A stretch of 64,000 nt of DNA from Dugong dugon (Eukaryota > Chordata > Mammalia > Sirenia > Dugongidae), in the NCBI GenBank assembly GCA_030035585.1, contig CM057471.1:97155819-97219818 (forward strand). Direction: 5' to 3'. A model generated the notes under the pieces. That model did no database searches and had not been told where the DNA came from. It was given only the letters and a program-made list of their open reading frames with translations. Numbering within the stretch: position 1 is the first letter of the stretch; every line of letters begins with the position of its first letter. The translations under genes and the position numbers were made by a program. Shown one piece after another: positions 43,489 to 55,983 of this stretch.

Positions 43489-43693
43489 AACCCAAACCCG
43501 CTGCCATCAAGTCAACTCTAACTCATAGCTACCCTACTGGACAGAATAGAACTGTCCATGGAGTTTCCAAGGCTGTAATATTTACGGAAACAGAGTGCCA
43601 CATCTTTCTCCTGTGGAGCAGCTGGTGGGTTCGAACTACCGACCTTTTAGTAAGCAGCCAAGCGCTTTAACCACAGTGCCACCAGGGCTCCTA
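43489..43693 (-). mobile_element. AfroSINE
   Basis: Full-length reverse copy: AACCCAAACCCGCTGCCATC tail, GTGCCACATCTTTCTCCTG middle, GGGTTCGAACTACCGACC B box and CCACCAGGGCTCC head. Confidence 0.95.
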
Positions 43694-45518
43694 AACAGGC
43701 TAACATGTACTTAAAACATAAAGATACTGGGACAATCAAACTTATGAATTCCCACTCAGAAATTACAGTTTGACATTACAGAGTCAAAAGAAAACTGCCT
43801 GGGGGAGAAAGCTTTCTTATGTGAAAGCTTTAAAACCTCTATTGTGCCTAGAACAGCTAGGTTTGTTAAGGCTGTGTCTAACAAGTTTCATGTATTTTCA
43901 AGGCGTATATATACTTTACTTACACTAACTGGGATATGTAAGTCTTTAGCTTACTAGCTATCTTGTCTCTCTAATTAAAAAACAGCTCAGGTTCACCTTC
44001 AGGCTGCGGCTTCTAATCTATACTCCAACAATGGCAAATGAACTGCCTGCCTTCCTGGATTACGTTTGTATATATACTCTTTGCTCTATATTCCCCCTGC
44101 ATTTAATACAGTAGTGTAATTTATCCCTTTAAAGTGAATTACTGCTGCCTCATCCCCTGAAAAAAAAGCATTTTTTTTTTTAAATCAGTAAGAATGCTCC
44201 AAAATGCCATTGTAAATTTAAACATATGCAGTGTACTACTAAACATTATTTTGCATTGTTAAATTTTCATCCTGTTTAGTGTCATGTGTCATTAGAAAAC
44301 ACAATAAGCGTAAACTAGATTCATTCTACTTGTCAGTTACTTTTTTATTTTGATGGAGTAAACAGGTCTGTTTGCCCACCACTCTCCTTTGAAGAATGAG
44401 GAAGGAAGTAAAAGCAAGACAGTTTAAAACCGAAGATAACAGATGTCATTTTAAGTTAACTGACTTCTGTAAAATACTTGAAATTTATGAAGGTTTTATA
44501 CTTTTCATTGACTTCAAATTAATGACTTACCATCAATGATTCTAATAATTAATAAGCTTTAATAAAAGTTTAATTTTAATAGCTATTCCAAATAAATAAT
44601 ATATGCCTGTACTAATCTGAGAATTAATCTTAAATCAAACTTAAGAGCAAGCTGGGTCTCACCCTTGGTTTTTTATGAACTGCCTGCTCATTATTTCTCC
44701 CTTGAGGGAGGGGAGGGCACTGAAAGCCATCAACACAGAGGTTTAAGACTAAAATGTCATTGTGGCTACATAAAATATTAATTGTAATCAACCAATCTTC
44801 CATGGGAGTGTCTTCTACTTCATAGCTATTACTGATACTACTAATGAAAAATTATTACTATTTAAAAGAGATACTGACTATGCTGGAGAGAAAAAAAACA
44901 CATAAATGTAGATGACTACCCTGCAAAGGCATCATACCATGGTAAGACAATTTACTCCAATGCTTTAGTCTTAAAAATAAAGAAAATAGTGCTTTATTTC
45001 TAACTGTAGTTAGACTAAAAATTTATATTACTTTTTTAATGCTATAAATTTGAATTTATGGTAGAAACAAAATTTCTAATAAGAGATTTCTAAGTGAAAA
45101 TCGTGTTACAGAGAGATACAGTGGTTGTTCAAGTTATTTCTCACAGTAAAAGTTCTCAATACCATGTTAGCTTCACTTTAAAAAAACAATACTTATATAA
45201 TATTTACATATTATTTTCCTCTACTAACAAGGTTTTATGTTTATGTAAATAGCTTAGAAATAGGAAGTCAATGTACTGGAACAAATTATATAACTTTACT
45301 AAATAAATTATAGCTCAATCAACAAAATATGACATTAATTACAATGTATATCAACTGTATTAGATGTTCAAATCAATTTTTACATTAAAATATCATAATC
45401 CAGCTTTATAACTTTGGAATTTTGGACACAGACTACATCTACATCTCCAGTTTCTTTAATACGGTAGATAGATACTCAGAGAAACAGAATCCAGTATTTC
45501 TAGTATTTAAAAACTTAC
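43694..45518. other. Unassigned intron
   Basis: The stretch 43760-44130 is less AT-rich, with TATA-like GGCGTATATATAC and GTTTGTATATATAC; it could be an old LTR, but I cannot show ends or a second copy. The rest is plain intron. Confidence 0.4.
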
Positions 45519-45556
45519 TTGATTTTAGCAATGCAGCAAGAGTGTCTAAAGCAACC
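45519..45556 (-). CDS. AGTPBP1: AGTPBP1 38-bp coding exon, about residues 221-234
   Basis: A very short exon: one base finishing a lysine codon, twelve codons for VALDTLAALLKS, and one base starting the next lysine codon. The acceptor is GTTGACAG and the donor GTAAGT is close to consensus. The peptide and both phases fit the neighbouring exons exactly, so the call is secure despite the size. Because 38 is not a multiple of three, skipping it would shift the frame. It lies between introns of 16.9 kb and 3.1 kb. Confidence 0.95.
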
Positions 45557-46917
45557 CTGTCAACACAACGAGAAAACACAAACAACAACAAAACTAGTAA
45601 AATTAATCTAGAATAGTAAATCCATACAATCTTTTTAGATAAGTAATCATTCTATTATCTGTTGCAAAATTTATCCTTGTTATCAGACAATAACATATGG
45701 CGCTTCTCAGTATGCATCTCTCCCTTCAGCTTAAAATCAGATTTGAGGAAGACTGAAATATCAATAGAAAAACACACCAAAAAAAAACTTGTTTTAAAAA
45801 GAAAATCAGCAATGCCTAACTATAACAAAGTTAGATAAATGGAATCAATTATGGTATCCGTATTTGATCGTGATAGAGTTCACAAATGAACCATATACTA
45901 TTTTAAGAATTACCCTGACCCACAAAGGGATTAAAACAAAAGCACTTTAATACAAATTCAGTTCATAATTCCAAAATTCTATATATTTCCTTAGCTTTCT
46001 AACTTGAAAAGTCTCTTAGTTTTATCAAGCAATAACCATCATATATAAAGGTTATAAGAAATGTAAAATATTATGGAAGTTGGAGGTTTGGGGAGAGGAA
46101 GCACTTAATGTTTTTTAGCCATAAGGCACCAAAGAGAATAAGGAGCCTAACTTATGTCTCAAGAACTCTTACTACCTATTAGAGGACAAAGGAATAGTTC
46201 TAAATATTGAAGGTGCTTATATTTCTTTGACAATAAATACACATGGTGAAATCAACTGCCATTAATCAACTTTAAACAGCACCACTTTTTTAACAGCACA
46301 ACTATGAAACAATAGTTTTTAAAAAATGAGTTACTGAAGAAATGGCACTGAATTTCAATAACTATAAAAATATACAGCTACACACTACGGTACCTCTCAG
46401 TAAGATTTCAAGTAGTATAATTAATTTGCATTAAAAATATGTATGTTTTCAAGCTGAAGCATTTCATTCATCATTAAGCATTTACTGAATGCCTACTAGA
46501 TACCCACAGTAGCAGGTTCTTCATAGATAGAACAATAAAAGACAAATTTATGTCTTCCACAAATAGTTTTGCAGTCTAGATAAGGTAAGAACATGTAAAC
46601 ACCTATGGAAAAACTATTTGACAAATAAAAAGAAAAATGAGTCAACAGAGTAGAAGCTGTACCCATTAGTGGTAAAGGAGAGGTAATATGTCCAGATGTG
46701 GGGAAAGGTGAAACATATAACTGATTAGAAGTAAGTTTAAGATGGATATTGACTCATCATAAAACCTGAAAAAATAATTCAGGGCTAAGTACAGAGCAAG
46801 TGCTCAACAACATTCATTACTGTTAAGCTCTAGAGCAAGTTATTAATAGTTATACTTTGGTTTATTGACACCAGTAAGCAACCATGTAAACCTTTATTTA
46901 TGATAAAAAACAAACAA
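45557..46917. other. Intron with an L2 trace
   Basis: A probable minus-strand L2 piece lies at about 46455-46640 (GCATTTACTGAATGCCTACT). Nothing else was recognised in this start of the 16.9-kb intron. Confidence 0.5.
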
Positions 46918-47106
46918 ACTCATTGCCATTGAGTCGATTCAAACTCACAGCGACCCTGTAGGAGTAGAACCGCCCATAGGGCTTCCAAGGTTAATTTTTA
47001 TGGAGGCAAACTGCCACATCTTTCTCCCATGGAGCAACTGGTGGGTTCAAACCAACCACCTTTCAGTTATCCACCGAGCACTCAACCACTGTGCCACCAG
47101 GGCTCC
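46918..47106 (-). mobile_element. AfroSINE
   Basis: Reverse copy from ACTCATTGCCATTGAGTCGA to CCACCAGGGCTCCT. TTTATGATAA before and TTTATGTTAG after may be the target duplication. Confidence 0.94.
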
Positions 47107-47690
47107 TATTTATGTTAGCAATTTGTAAAATAAAAGCAAAACTGTTAAGAGTGACAGAAAAATCTGGAAATGGCTGGTGGTGATGGTTGCAAAACATGAT
47201 GAATGTAATTAATGTCACTAAATTGTACACGTAAAAAATACTGAAATGGCAAATGTTTTGTTTTATATAATGAGCATTATGAAGTTACGTATAGAATTTT
47301 CTGAATTATCAGTAAGAAACTTTCCATAGTTTTATACAGTTACACAATAAAATGTACATGAGATTATAAAACTATCAGAATAAGGATGGCTTTAAATTGG
47401 TAATGGATACTTTCAGTGAAATGTAATTTATGCAAAAAATGAGGAAGAAAACTGTACTTCAGCAAGACTTGATAAATGCCACAGACCATTATAAGTGCTT
47501 TACTGTTTTCTAGTTTAATTCTTAAAACAATTCTGATCCATAGAATTGGCACATTTTAAGGATAAGGAAACTAAGAATTTTAGAAGTTATATAAGTTGCC
47601 TAGGGTCACATAAAACTAAATTGTATAGAAAATGAATAATTTAAGCATCCTGTTGAGAAATAAATTGTGAAATCAGAACTGTCAGTCTCC
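47107..47690. mobile_element. L1M tail and MIR remnants
   Basis: An L1M 3' tail on the plus strand at about 47160-47265 (GATGGTTGCAAAACATGATG, AAATTGTACACGTAAAAAAT) and a minus-strand MIR at about 47480-47625 (AGTTGCCTAGGGTCACATAA). Confidence 0.6.
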
Positions 47691-49320
47691 TTCTGAGAAG
47701 ACAATCTGGACTTCCGCTTCAGCCAAGATAAAGTAACATGAACCAGATCTACCCTCCTGATACAACTAAACAAAAAAGAAAAAGAAACAAAATATACAGA
47801 AGAACTGTTTAAGATATTGGACATCAGGGAATAAAGGATAGTGATCCATAACAGATGGGAAACAAATGAGGTGAGATGTACAATTACTCCAGGTTACTAC
47901 ACCTTGGGGGAGTTACCATGCCACAGTGCAGAGAGATGAAACCCAGCTGAGAACAGATTCTCTGAGTTGAACACACACACTTCCTGAGCTAAACCATGGA
48001 CTCCCTGAGGTAAGGACACTGAGTTAAGGACATGGAGAGTCCAGAGACAACAAGTTGGCCATAGTTCACACTAAGAGTACTCAAGAAAAACAGATATACA
48101 GGAAGAGAAACCCAGAAAGTTTCTAAGGGTTAACTAACTACCAGAAGCTGGGGAAAAAGCCATCCAAAAGGACTGGAGAACAGTGCCGGTGCTCCCACAG
48201 GGCTGGGAATAATGTCTGTTCCCACCAACCAGACTGTAAACTTTCCTAATTCATGGGGCCTGGGGTAGAGTACTCAGAAGGATTTTACCTCAGTAGTGGG
48301 TAATAATCAGCCCTAAACACTGCTCTGATCCCATCTAACAAATTTTAAAGGCAAGACTTGAACAGATCAAACTGTTGCCAAGTAATTTAACTGCATCCCA
48401 GAACAAATCTCAAAGATATTTATAATAATACAAAAATATCCAGCACCCAACAAAGTAAAATTCAAAATGTCCAGCATACAGTAAAAAATTATCAGGCATG
48501 TAAAAAATCAGGGAAATAAGATCCATAATGATGAGGGAAAAAAATTAAAACCAATCCAGAACTGACACAAATGCTAGAAAACAAGAACATAAAACCGGTT
48601 ATTATAATTGTACTCCATGTGTCCAAAAAGCTAGAGGGAAGACTTGCATAAAGAAAGACAGTTTTTTTTTAAAGTTATACACACAGCTACCATATGATCC
48701 AGCCATTCCATTCCTAGGTATTTACTCAATAGAAATAAAAAATATATGGCCATACAGAGAAGTGTACATAAATGTTCACAGCAGCTTTATTTGTAACAGC
48801 CATAAACTGGAAACTTCCCATATACCTATCAACAACTGAACAAATCAACTGTGGTAGCCCCATACAATGGAATACTACTCAACAATTATAAGGAATAAAT
48901 TACTGATACACATAACAACATAGGTGAATAGCAAAACAATGGTGATGCGTAAATAAAAAGTCAGATCACAAAAAAGACAGCATCTACTAGATAATTTCAC
49001 TTATGCTTTCATTTACATAAAATTCCTGAAAATGCAAACTAACCTACAATGACAGAAAGCAGAAGAGTGGTTGACTAGAGACAAAGAGGAGAAAGGGGTG
49101 GAGAGGGGTGGGAAAGAGGGATTACAAAAGGACACCATAAAACTTTTGATGGTGATGGAAATATTTATTATCTTGATCGTGGTAATGATTTCATGGATCT
49201 ATATATTCCCAGGGCACATGATGATTTTCATGGGCACCAGGCCCTTTGTGCTTTCATTGACCTCTTTCTTTATAAAAAACACAAAAAATTATATTTTACA
49301 ACTGCATTGATGTAAAGATA
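47691..49320 (+). mobile_element. Old L1M/HAL1-like element, internally deleted
   Basis: A 5' region (TTCCGCTTCAGCCAAGATAA) and ORF1-like sequence (ATAATTGTACTCCATGTGTC, AAAAGCTAGAGGGAAG) run to about 48660. The sequence then passes straight to the ORF2 end (CAGCTACCATATGATCCAGC, GTACATAAATGTTCACAGCA) and a 3' tail by about 49320. Nearly all of ORF2 is absent. Confidence 0.65.
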
Positions 49321-49379
49321 ATTATATTAATATTATACATTAAAACATTTTCTTCAAAAGTTCTTTTTTTTCTTATGAC

Positions 49380-52300
49380 AAAAAAATTAAAATGTGGCAG
49401 AATGGATAAAAAAACATGACCCAGCTATATGCTGTTTACAAGAGACACATTTTAAACTCAAAGACACAAATAGGTTGAAAATGAAAGGATGGAAAAAAAT
49501 ACTGCAAGCAAATAATAACCAAAAGAGAACAGAGGCGGCACTCTTAATATAAGACAAAGCAGACTTTAAGACAAAATCTGTGTAAAAAAGATAAAGATGG
49601 ACATTATATAGTGATAAAAGAGTCAACTAATCAAGAAGATTTAACAATCATAAATCTATACACACCCAACATCAAGCACCTAAGTATGTAACACAAACAG
49701 TGGCAGAATTGAAGGGAGAAATAGATATAATTACAATAATTGTTGGAAATTTCAATACACTGCTTTCAATACTGGATAGAACACCTAGAAAAAGATTACC
49801 AAGGAAACAGAGGACTTAAACGACACTAGAAACCAACTACACTTAACAGACACATATAGAACACTCTATTCCAAAACCGCACAGTATACATTCTACTCCA
49901 GTGCACAGGGATGATTCTCCAGGAGAGACCACATTTTAGGTCACAAAACAAGTCTTGATAAATTTAAAATGACTGAAATCATACAAAGTATTTTCTCCAA
50001 TCACAACAGTGAAGCTAGAAATCAGTAACAGAAAAAAAAAAAAAAAACCCTGGAAAATATACAAACATACATAAATTAAACAACACACTATTAAACTACC
50101 AATGGGTCAAGAAGAAGCCACAAACTTCCTAGAGTAAAATGAAAATGAAAGCACAATATACCAAAACTTATGGGACACAGCGGAGGCAGTACTCAGAGGG
50201 AAACTTACAGCAATAAATGCCTACATGAAAAATGAAGAAAGATCTCAAATGAATAGCCCAACTCGGTAACTCCAGGAACCAGAAAGAGAAAAGCAAACTA
50301 AGCCTTAATCTACCAGAAGAAAGGAAATAACAAAGATCAGAGCAGAAATAAATAAAATTGAAAACAGAAAAACAATAGAGAGAATCAATAAAACCAGAAG
50401 TTGGTTCTTTGAAAAGATTAAAAAGGCAACAAATCTTTTAGCTAGACTGACAAAGAAAAGATGCAAATAACCAAGACAAAAAATGAAAGGGAGGACATTA
50501 CAACTGACCCAATAAAAATAAAGAGAATTATGACAGATTATGAACAACTGTTAAGGCAACAAACTGGATAACCTAGATGAAACTGACAAATACTAAAAAC
50601 ACAACCTACTCAAACTGACTCAAGAGGAAACAGAAATTCTCAACAGACTCATAACAAGTGAAGAGATCAAATCAGTGGTCAAAAACCTCCCAACAAAAAA
50701 ATCCTGGACCAGATGGCTTCACTGGGGAATACTACAGAACATTTAGAGAACTGACACCAATAGTGTTTAAACTTTCCCAAAAGATAAAGGAGAGGCTACT
50801 CCCAAATTAAATTCTATGATGCAAACATAACCCTGATACTCAAACCAGACAAAGACACCACAAGAAAAGAAAACTACAGGTCAGTATCTCTTATGAATAA
50901 AGATGCAAAAATCCTCAACAAAATATTAGCAAACTGAATCCAACAGCATATTAAAAGAGTCACACACTATGACCAAGAAGGATTTATTCCAGGAATACAC
51001 AGATGGTACAACATAAGAAAATCAATCAACATAATACACCACATTAATAGAACAAAGGAAAAGAACCATATGATTATCTCTGTAGATGCAAAAAAAGCAT
51101 TTGATAAAATCAAACACTTTCTTGATGAAAATCCTAAAAAAAGATAGGAATAGAAGGGAAATTCCTCAGTATGATACAGGGCATATATAAAAAGCCAAGA
51201 GCCAACATTATACTTAATGGAAAAAGATTGAGAGCTTTCCTCGTGAAATTAGGAACACCACAAGGTGCCCACATTCACCACTTCTACTCAATATTGTATT
51301 AGAAGTCCTAGCCAGAGCAATAAGACAAGAAAAAGAAATAAAAGGTATCCAGATTGGAAAGGAAGAAGTAAAATTATCTCTTCACGGATGATATGATCCT
51401 ATATACAGAAAATTCAGAAGAGTCCACAAAAAAATTTCTAGAGCTAATAGAGGAATTTAGCAAAGTTGCAGGTACAAGGTCAACAAACAAAAAACCAGTT
51501 GGATTTCTATACATCAGCAATGAGAAATGTGAAGAAGAAATTAGGGAAAACAATTCCATTTACAATAGCATCTAAGAGAATAAAATACCTACAAATAAAT
51601 CCAACCAGGGACATGAAGGACTTACACAATGAAAATTAGAAAACACTGCTGAAAGAGATTCAAGAAGACTTAAATAAATGGAAAGATGCTCCATGTTCAA
51701 GGACTGGAAGACTCAATATTGTTAAGATGTCAATACTACCCAAGCAATCTACAGATTCAATGCAATCCAAATCAAAATTCCTACAGCCTTCTTTACAAAA
51801 ATAGAAAAAACAATCCTCAACAAAAAAGAGTGGCTGCTGAGGCTGCTTATGTACAACCAAACATCTCATGGGGTTCGGTTCCTTGGTTTGGAGGTTTAGG
51901 GTCATGGTTGCATGGGACATCCCAGTTAACTGGCCTAATTACATGTTTAGGGTTTCTGTTCTATCTCCCAGCTTGATGTGTAGTGCCTGGGGTCTTAAAA
52001 GCTTTGCAAGTGGCCATCCAAGGCACAACAACTGGTCTCTATTCACCTGGAGCAACAGAGGAAGAAGGAGAGTCAGGAATAGGAAGACTTGGAACCTGTG
52101 GCTAACTGCCTCCATGAACAACTGCCTCCTTTCCCACGAGACCAGAAGAACTGGAGGGTGCCCGGCTACCCTTACTGCACATTTTGATCAAAGATTCCAT
52201 TAAAGAATCCTGACCAAAAGGGTGAAAATACAGACCAGAATTTTAAATTCTCTTGGACTCCAGACTTTCTGGAGCCATGGAAGGTGGGTGAACCCTGAAA

Positions 52301-52665
52301 ACTACTGCCCTGATATCACCTTTAAACCTTAAACCAAAAATATCCCCTGAAGTCTTCCTAAAACTGAGCAATAATTTAGCTTAACTAGTAAAAAAAAAAT
52401 ATCTGCTTTGAGCACTAAGCTCTTTTAACAACTATCAAATTGACAACAGCAAGTTGAAATATTAGATAGGAATCTTAAAGGGCAGTGAATTTATGTTAAA
52501 ATGGGAGAGGAACAACTCAGAAAAGGAAAGTGAGAATGACTGCATAACTTGAAGAATGTAATCAATGTCACTAAATAGTACATGTAGAAACTGCTGAATT
52601 GGTGTTGTTTTACTATGTATATTCCCAACAACAACAACAAATAAACAAAACTTAGGGAAAAAAAG
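49380..52665 (+). mobile_element. L1 with ORF2 joined directly to 3'UTR
   Basis: Broken ORF2 from the endonuclease region (GACCCAGCTATATGCTGTTT) through the reverse transcriptase (TCACGGATGATATGATCCTA) to about 51826, where CAATCCTCAAC meets a 3'UTR of the same type as at 20755 (GGCTGCTTATGTACAACC). The 3'UTR ends at AACAACAACAAATAAACA near 52640. No ORF2 C-terminus is present, and no GT or AG splice mark is seen at the junction. Confidence 0.8.
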
Positions 52666-53904
52666 AATAGTTTACTAGATTAAAAGAAATGATAAAGTTT
52701 AGTGCAAAGTTATCTTTATATTTTTGCCAAAACCTTATTAAAAAGGCATTTAAAAATAAAAACTTAAGAACAAAGGAATTTCTGAAATTGGGTGATACTT
52801 ATAAGCCAGTGTGAATTTACAATATAAATGCTACAAAGGATTTTTAAAATATTAGATTTAATGACATACCTAGTTTATATTATGTTAATTGATTAAAATT
52901 TCTCACTATCAATATTTCATGCTTCCTCATATTTTTCCAATCTACGTATTTCCCACACTAAATATTTTCAAAATTTATATAAAGTTTTCTCCTCACACAA
53001 TCTAGAATTAGTTTACCAATATCATTCTAACAATCAACACAACCAACAATGGCTTAAAAAGCAGTCTATGACTTATTTCTTTAGGAGGAGTGAAGAAGGA
53101 AAAGTCCCAGGTACACACAAAGTTACATCTACTTTAAGTTGAAGTCAATCCTTGCACTGACCTCCAAACCTGTGGGGAAACTCAAGTAGACAGGTGGAGT
53201 TACAGCTTCCCAAGTCACTTCCTTCTGAATTAACAGTGTTTAAATACAAGACCCAATACTGGAAAGGTAAGGAAATCCTAAAGGGAAGCATCATCCCTCA
53301 AACATAAATGGCTTCCCTCAGTCTTCTTCCCACTAGAGGCAGGGTATTGTTGAAAGGGAGGAAGAACTGACATGGAAAGCTCTAGAAGCCTGAGTTTTTT
53401 TAGTTAATTAGTGGGGAGAACCTTCTGATTACCAAAAATGACAAGAAATCAGATAAAAATGTTTGAACAATGAATGGTACTTTTTTAAGTAAAAATAAAG
53501 ACTTAGGTTTTCTTTTTAAAGTAGAAATAGAAAAAAAGAATGGAGTAATTTAGATAACTATATTCTTTTTACGTAAGTTTGAGATCCACTGACTTCAACA
53601 TGGTTTTGAATATAACCCACATGGTATATTAAAGATACCTTCAAATATTTTTGAAATATTCCGTTTCTCCTAGAAACATTTTATATTGGATTTAGTAACT
53701 TGGTTACAATAGGGTAGCCTAAATCGTAAGTATGAGATCATAACCATTAGATAAAAGATAAATTATAAAGAACTTTAAAGATCAAGGGAAGGAATGGTAT
53801 ATTGATAAAAAATAAAGAATATAATTTTATTCTTAGTAGGGATTCACTCACACCCATGTTACTACACTGATCACCTATACTAACTATATTATGTTAACAT
53901 ACAC
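52666..53904. other. Unassigned intron
   Basis: About 1.2 kb of intron without a recognised repeat or frame. It is one of the cleaner candidate unique stretches here. Confidence 0.5.
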
Positions 53905-54075
53905 ATTGTGCTAATTATAGGAATCATCTCATTAAATATTCACAACAACCTTCTGCTACAGAAACTAATACATCATTTTACAAACAGGAAACTGGAACAT
54001 TAATAGGTTAAGTAAGTGGTTTCCTGTCAAGAGCCTGTAAAAGTAAGAGAGGCACTCTCTAAGCCACTACACTAC
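53905..54075 (-). mobile_element. MIR SINE
   Basis: ATCATCTCATTAAATATTCA, CAACAACCTTCTGCTACAG, ATTTTACAAACAGGAAACTG and AATAGGTTAAGTAAGTGG follow the MIR reverse strand. Confidence 0.75.
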
Positions 54076-54689
54076 ACTGATGCAGTAAGTCTGTGCTGAT
54101 TGTGATGCAATGATTTTCCTTGTCTTGTCACATTTCAACAGAAGCTTAGGACTGTGAATATCTTTGCATAAGTAAATACGCTGAGCCACACCACCAAATA
54201 ATATTTTAATAAATATATGTGTAAGTGAGCTCCAATTTTCAAGAACTGTTCAATCTAAAATACTTTGACATTTATAAAGAAAGGGTGAAAAGACTGGAAA
54301 TGTTCTAAACTCTATTTGTTTAAAAGTAAAATTTAACAAAACAGTGATGTGGAAAAGTTCTTCTTTATAAAAGAATCACAGTTTATAAATATAGAAAGAA
54401 TGAGAAAATTAGAAAATTCACTTTTTCCAATCCTCAGTGAAATAATGGATCTACGCGATGTCATGAAAGGCTGCTAAATAATTAGGTGAAAAGTTGATGG
54501 GAACGTACATAATGGATGTATCCCCTAAACCCAATATTCTTAAGTGATGCAAAACAAGGTATCCAGCCCCACCAATGAGATAATTTTGATGAAAAAAAAA
54601 AGAACAAGAACCAAATATAATCAAGGCTCTAGCTCTAAGAGCCTACAGATTTTATGAGGGATATACCTACATGTTAAACAACCCAAGGA

Positions 54690-55364
54690 TACAGTCATTC
54701 TGACCCAAAATGTGGGGCATTCTACCAGACATATCACCCCCCTCAAGGTCCTTCAACAAATAATACAAAACAGGAGAGACTGTTACCAATTTAAAAAGAA
54801 TGAGACCTATCAATCAAATACAATGTAGAGATCTTATTTGAAACCTGACTTGAACGAACCAACTGTAAAAAGATTTTTCTTAGATAATCAGAAAATATTA
54901 GATGATATTAAGGAATTAGTATTGTAGGGTACAGAAATGATACTGTGGAAATACTAAAAGAAAAAGGTTCATATCTGATACTGAGCATATTATAGAATTT
55001 ACAGATTAAGTGTAATAGCTGGTATTTGCTTTAAAATACTCCAGGGGGAAACAGAAAGACAGGGGAGGACTAGATGAAATAAAAATGACAATGTTGCTAA
55101 TTTTTGAAACTGGGTGCTATACAGGTATCAAATATATCATATCTGGGTTCATTATACTATTCTTTCTACTTTTGTGTGTTAATAAATTTCCTAAGTATGA
55201 AGAATAAAGTATGGACTCTGATTCAAATAAACCAATTGTAAAAGGGGGATTTTCAAACAATTGGAGAAAATGGAATGCAGAATGGATTTTAGATTTTACT
55301 AAGGAATTAATAACTCTGTTAGGTATAATCACAGCATCATGTTATTCTTTAAAGTCCTTATTTA
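54690..55364 (+). repeat. Two successive copies of one ancient repeat
   Basis: GAACCAACTGTAAAAAGATT, TTAGATGATATTAAGGAATT and GTTCATTATACTATTCTTTC mark the first copy (to about 55180). The second, from about 55200, repeats TAAACCAATTGTAAAAGG, AGATTTTACTAAGGAATTAA and AAGTCCTTATTTATTA. I know the sequence as a common mammal-wide 3' end but cannot name the family. An AfroSINE pair follows. Confidence 0.5.
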
Positions 55365-55518
55365 TTAGCACTGGTGGCCCAGTGGTTAAGAGCTTGGCTG
55401 CTAACCAAAGGGTCGGCAGTTGGAATCCACCACTGGTTCCTTGGAAAACCTATGGGGCGGTTCTACTCGGTCCTCTAAGGTCACTACAAGTCAGAATCAA
55501 TTCCACTGCAACAGTTTG
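55365..55518 (+). mobile_element. AfroSINE, shortened form
   Basis: It opens AGCACTGGTGGCCCAGTGGT, has ACCAAAGGGTCGGCAGTTGG, and ends GCAACAGTTTGG. The middle AGAAAGATGTGG block is missing. It directly abuts another copy. Confidence 0.92.
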
Positions 55519-55685
55519 GAGGCCTGCTGGCTCAGAGGTTAACAGCTCTGCTGGTAACCAAAATGCTGGCAGTTTGAATCCACCAGCTGCTCCTTGGAAA
55601 CCCTAGTGGGCAGTTCTACTCTGCCCTATAGGGTCACAATGAGTCGGAATCAACTCAACAGTAACAGGTTTGGTTCTTGGTTTAG
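55519..55685 (+). mobile_element. AfroSINE, shortened form, abutting copy
   Basis: It opens AGGCCTGCTGGCTCAGAGGT and ends GGTTTGGTTCTTGGTTTA, also lacking the middle block. There is no spacer between this and the preceding copy. Confidence 0.92.
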
Positions 55686-55983
55686 ATTTATTTATTAAAG
55701 CTATATATTGATGTATTTAGAGGAAAACGATTAAATATCTAGGATTGGTTTACAGAAAAAAAAAAGATACATACATTACACACGCCTAACAAACAGAATT
55801 GTAAAGGGGAAGTAAATTATACAAAAGCGGCAGAATATTTCTAATTGTTGAATATGATACAAGTAATCGATATTATCAATTCAATATATTTAATTAGTTT
55901 AATGCAGTATGATATTCACTTTAAATTATATGTATATTTGAAAAGTTCTATGATAAAGGTTTTTTAAAAACAGAATGACCTCT

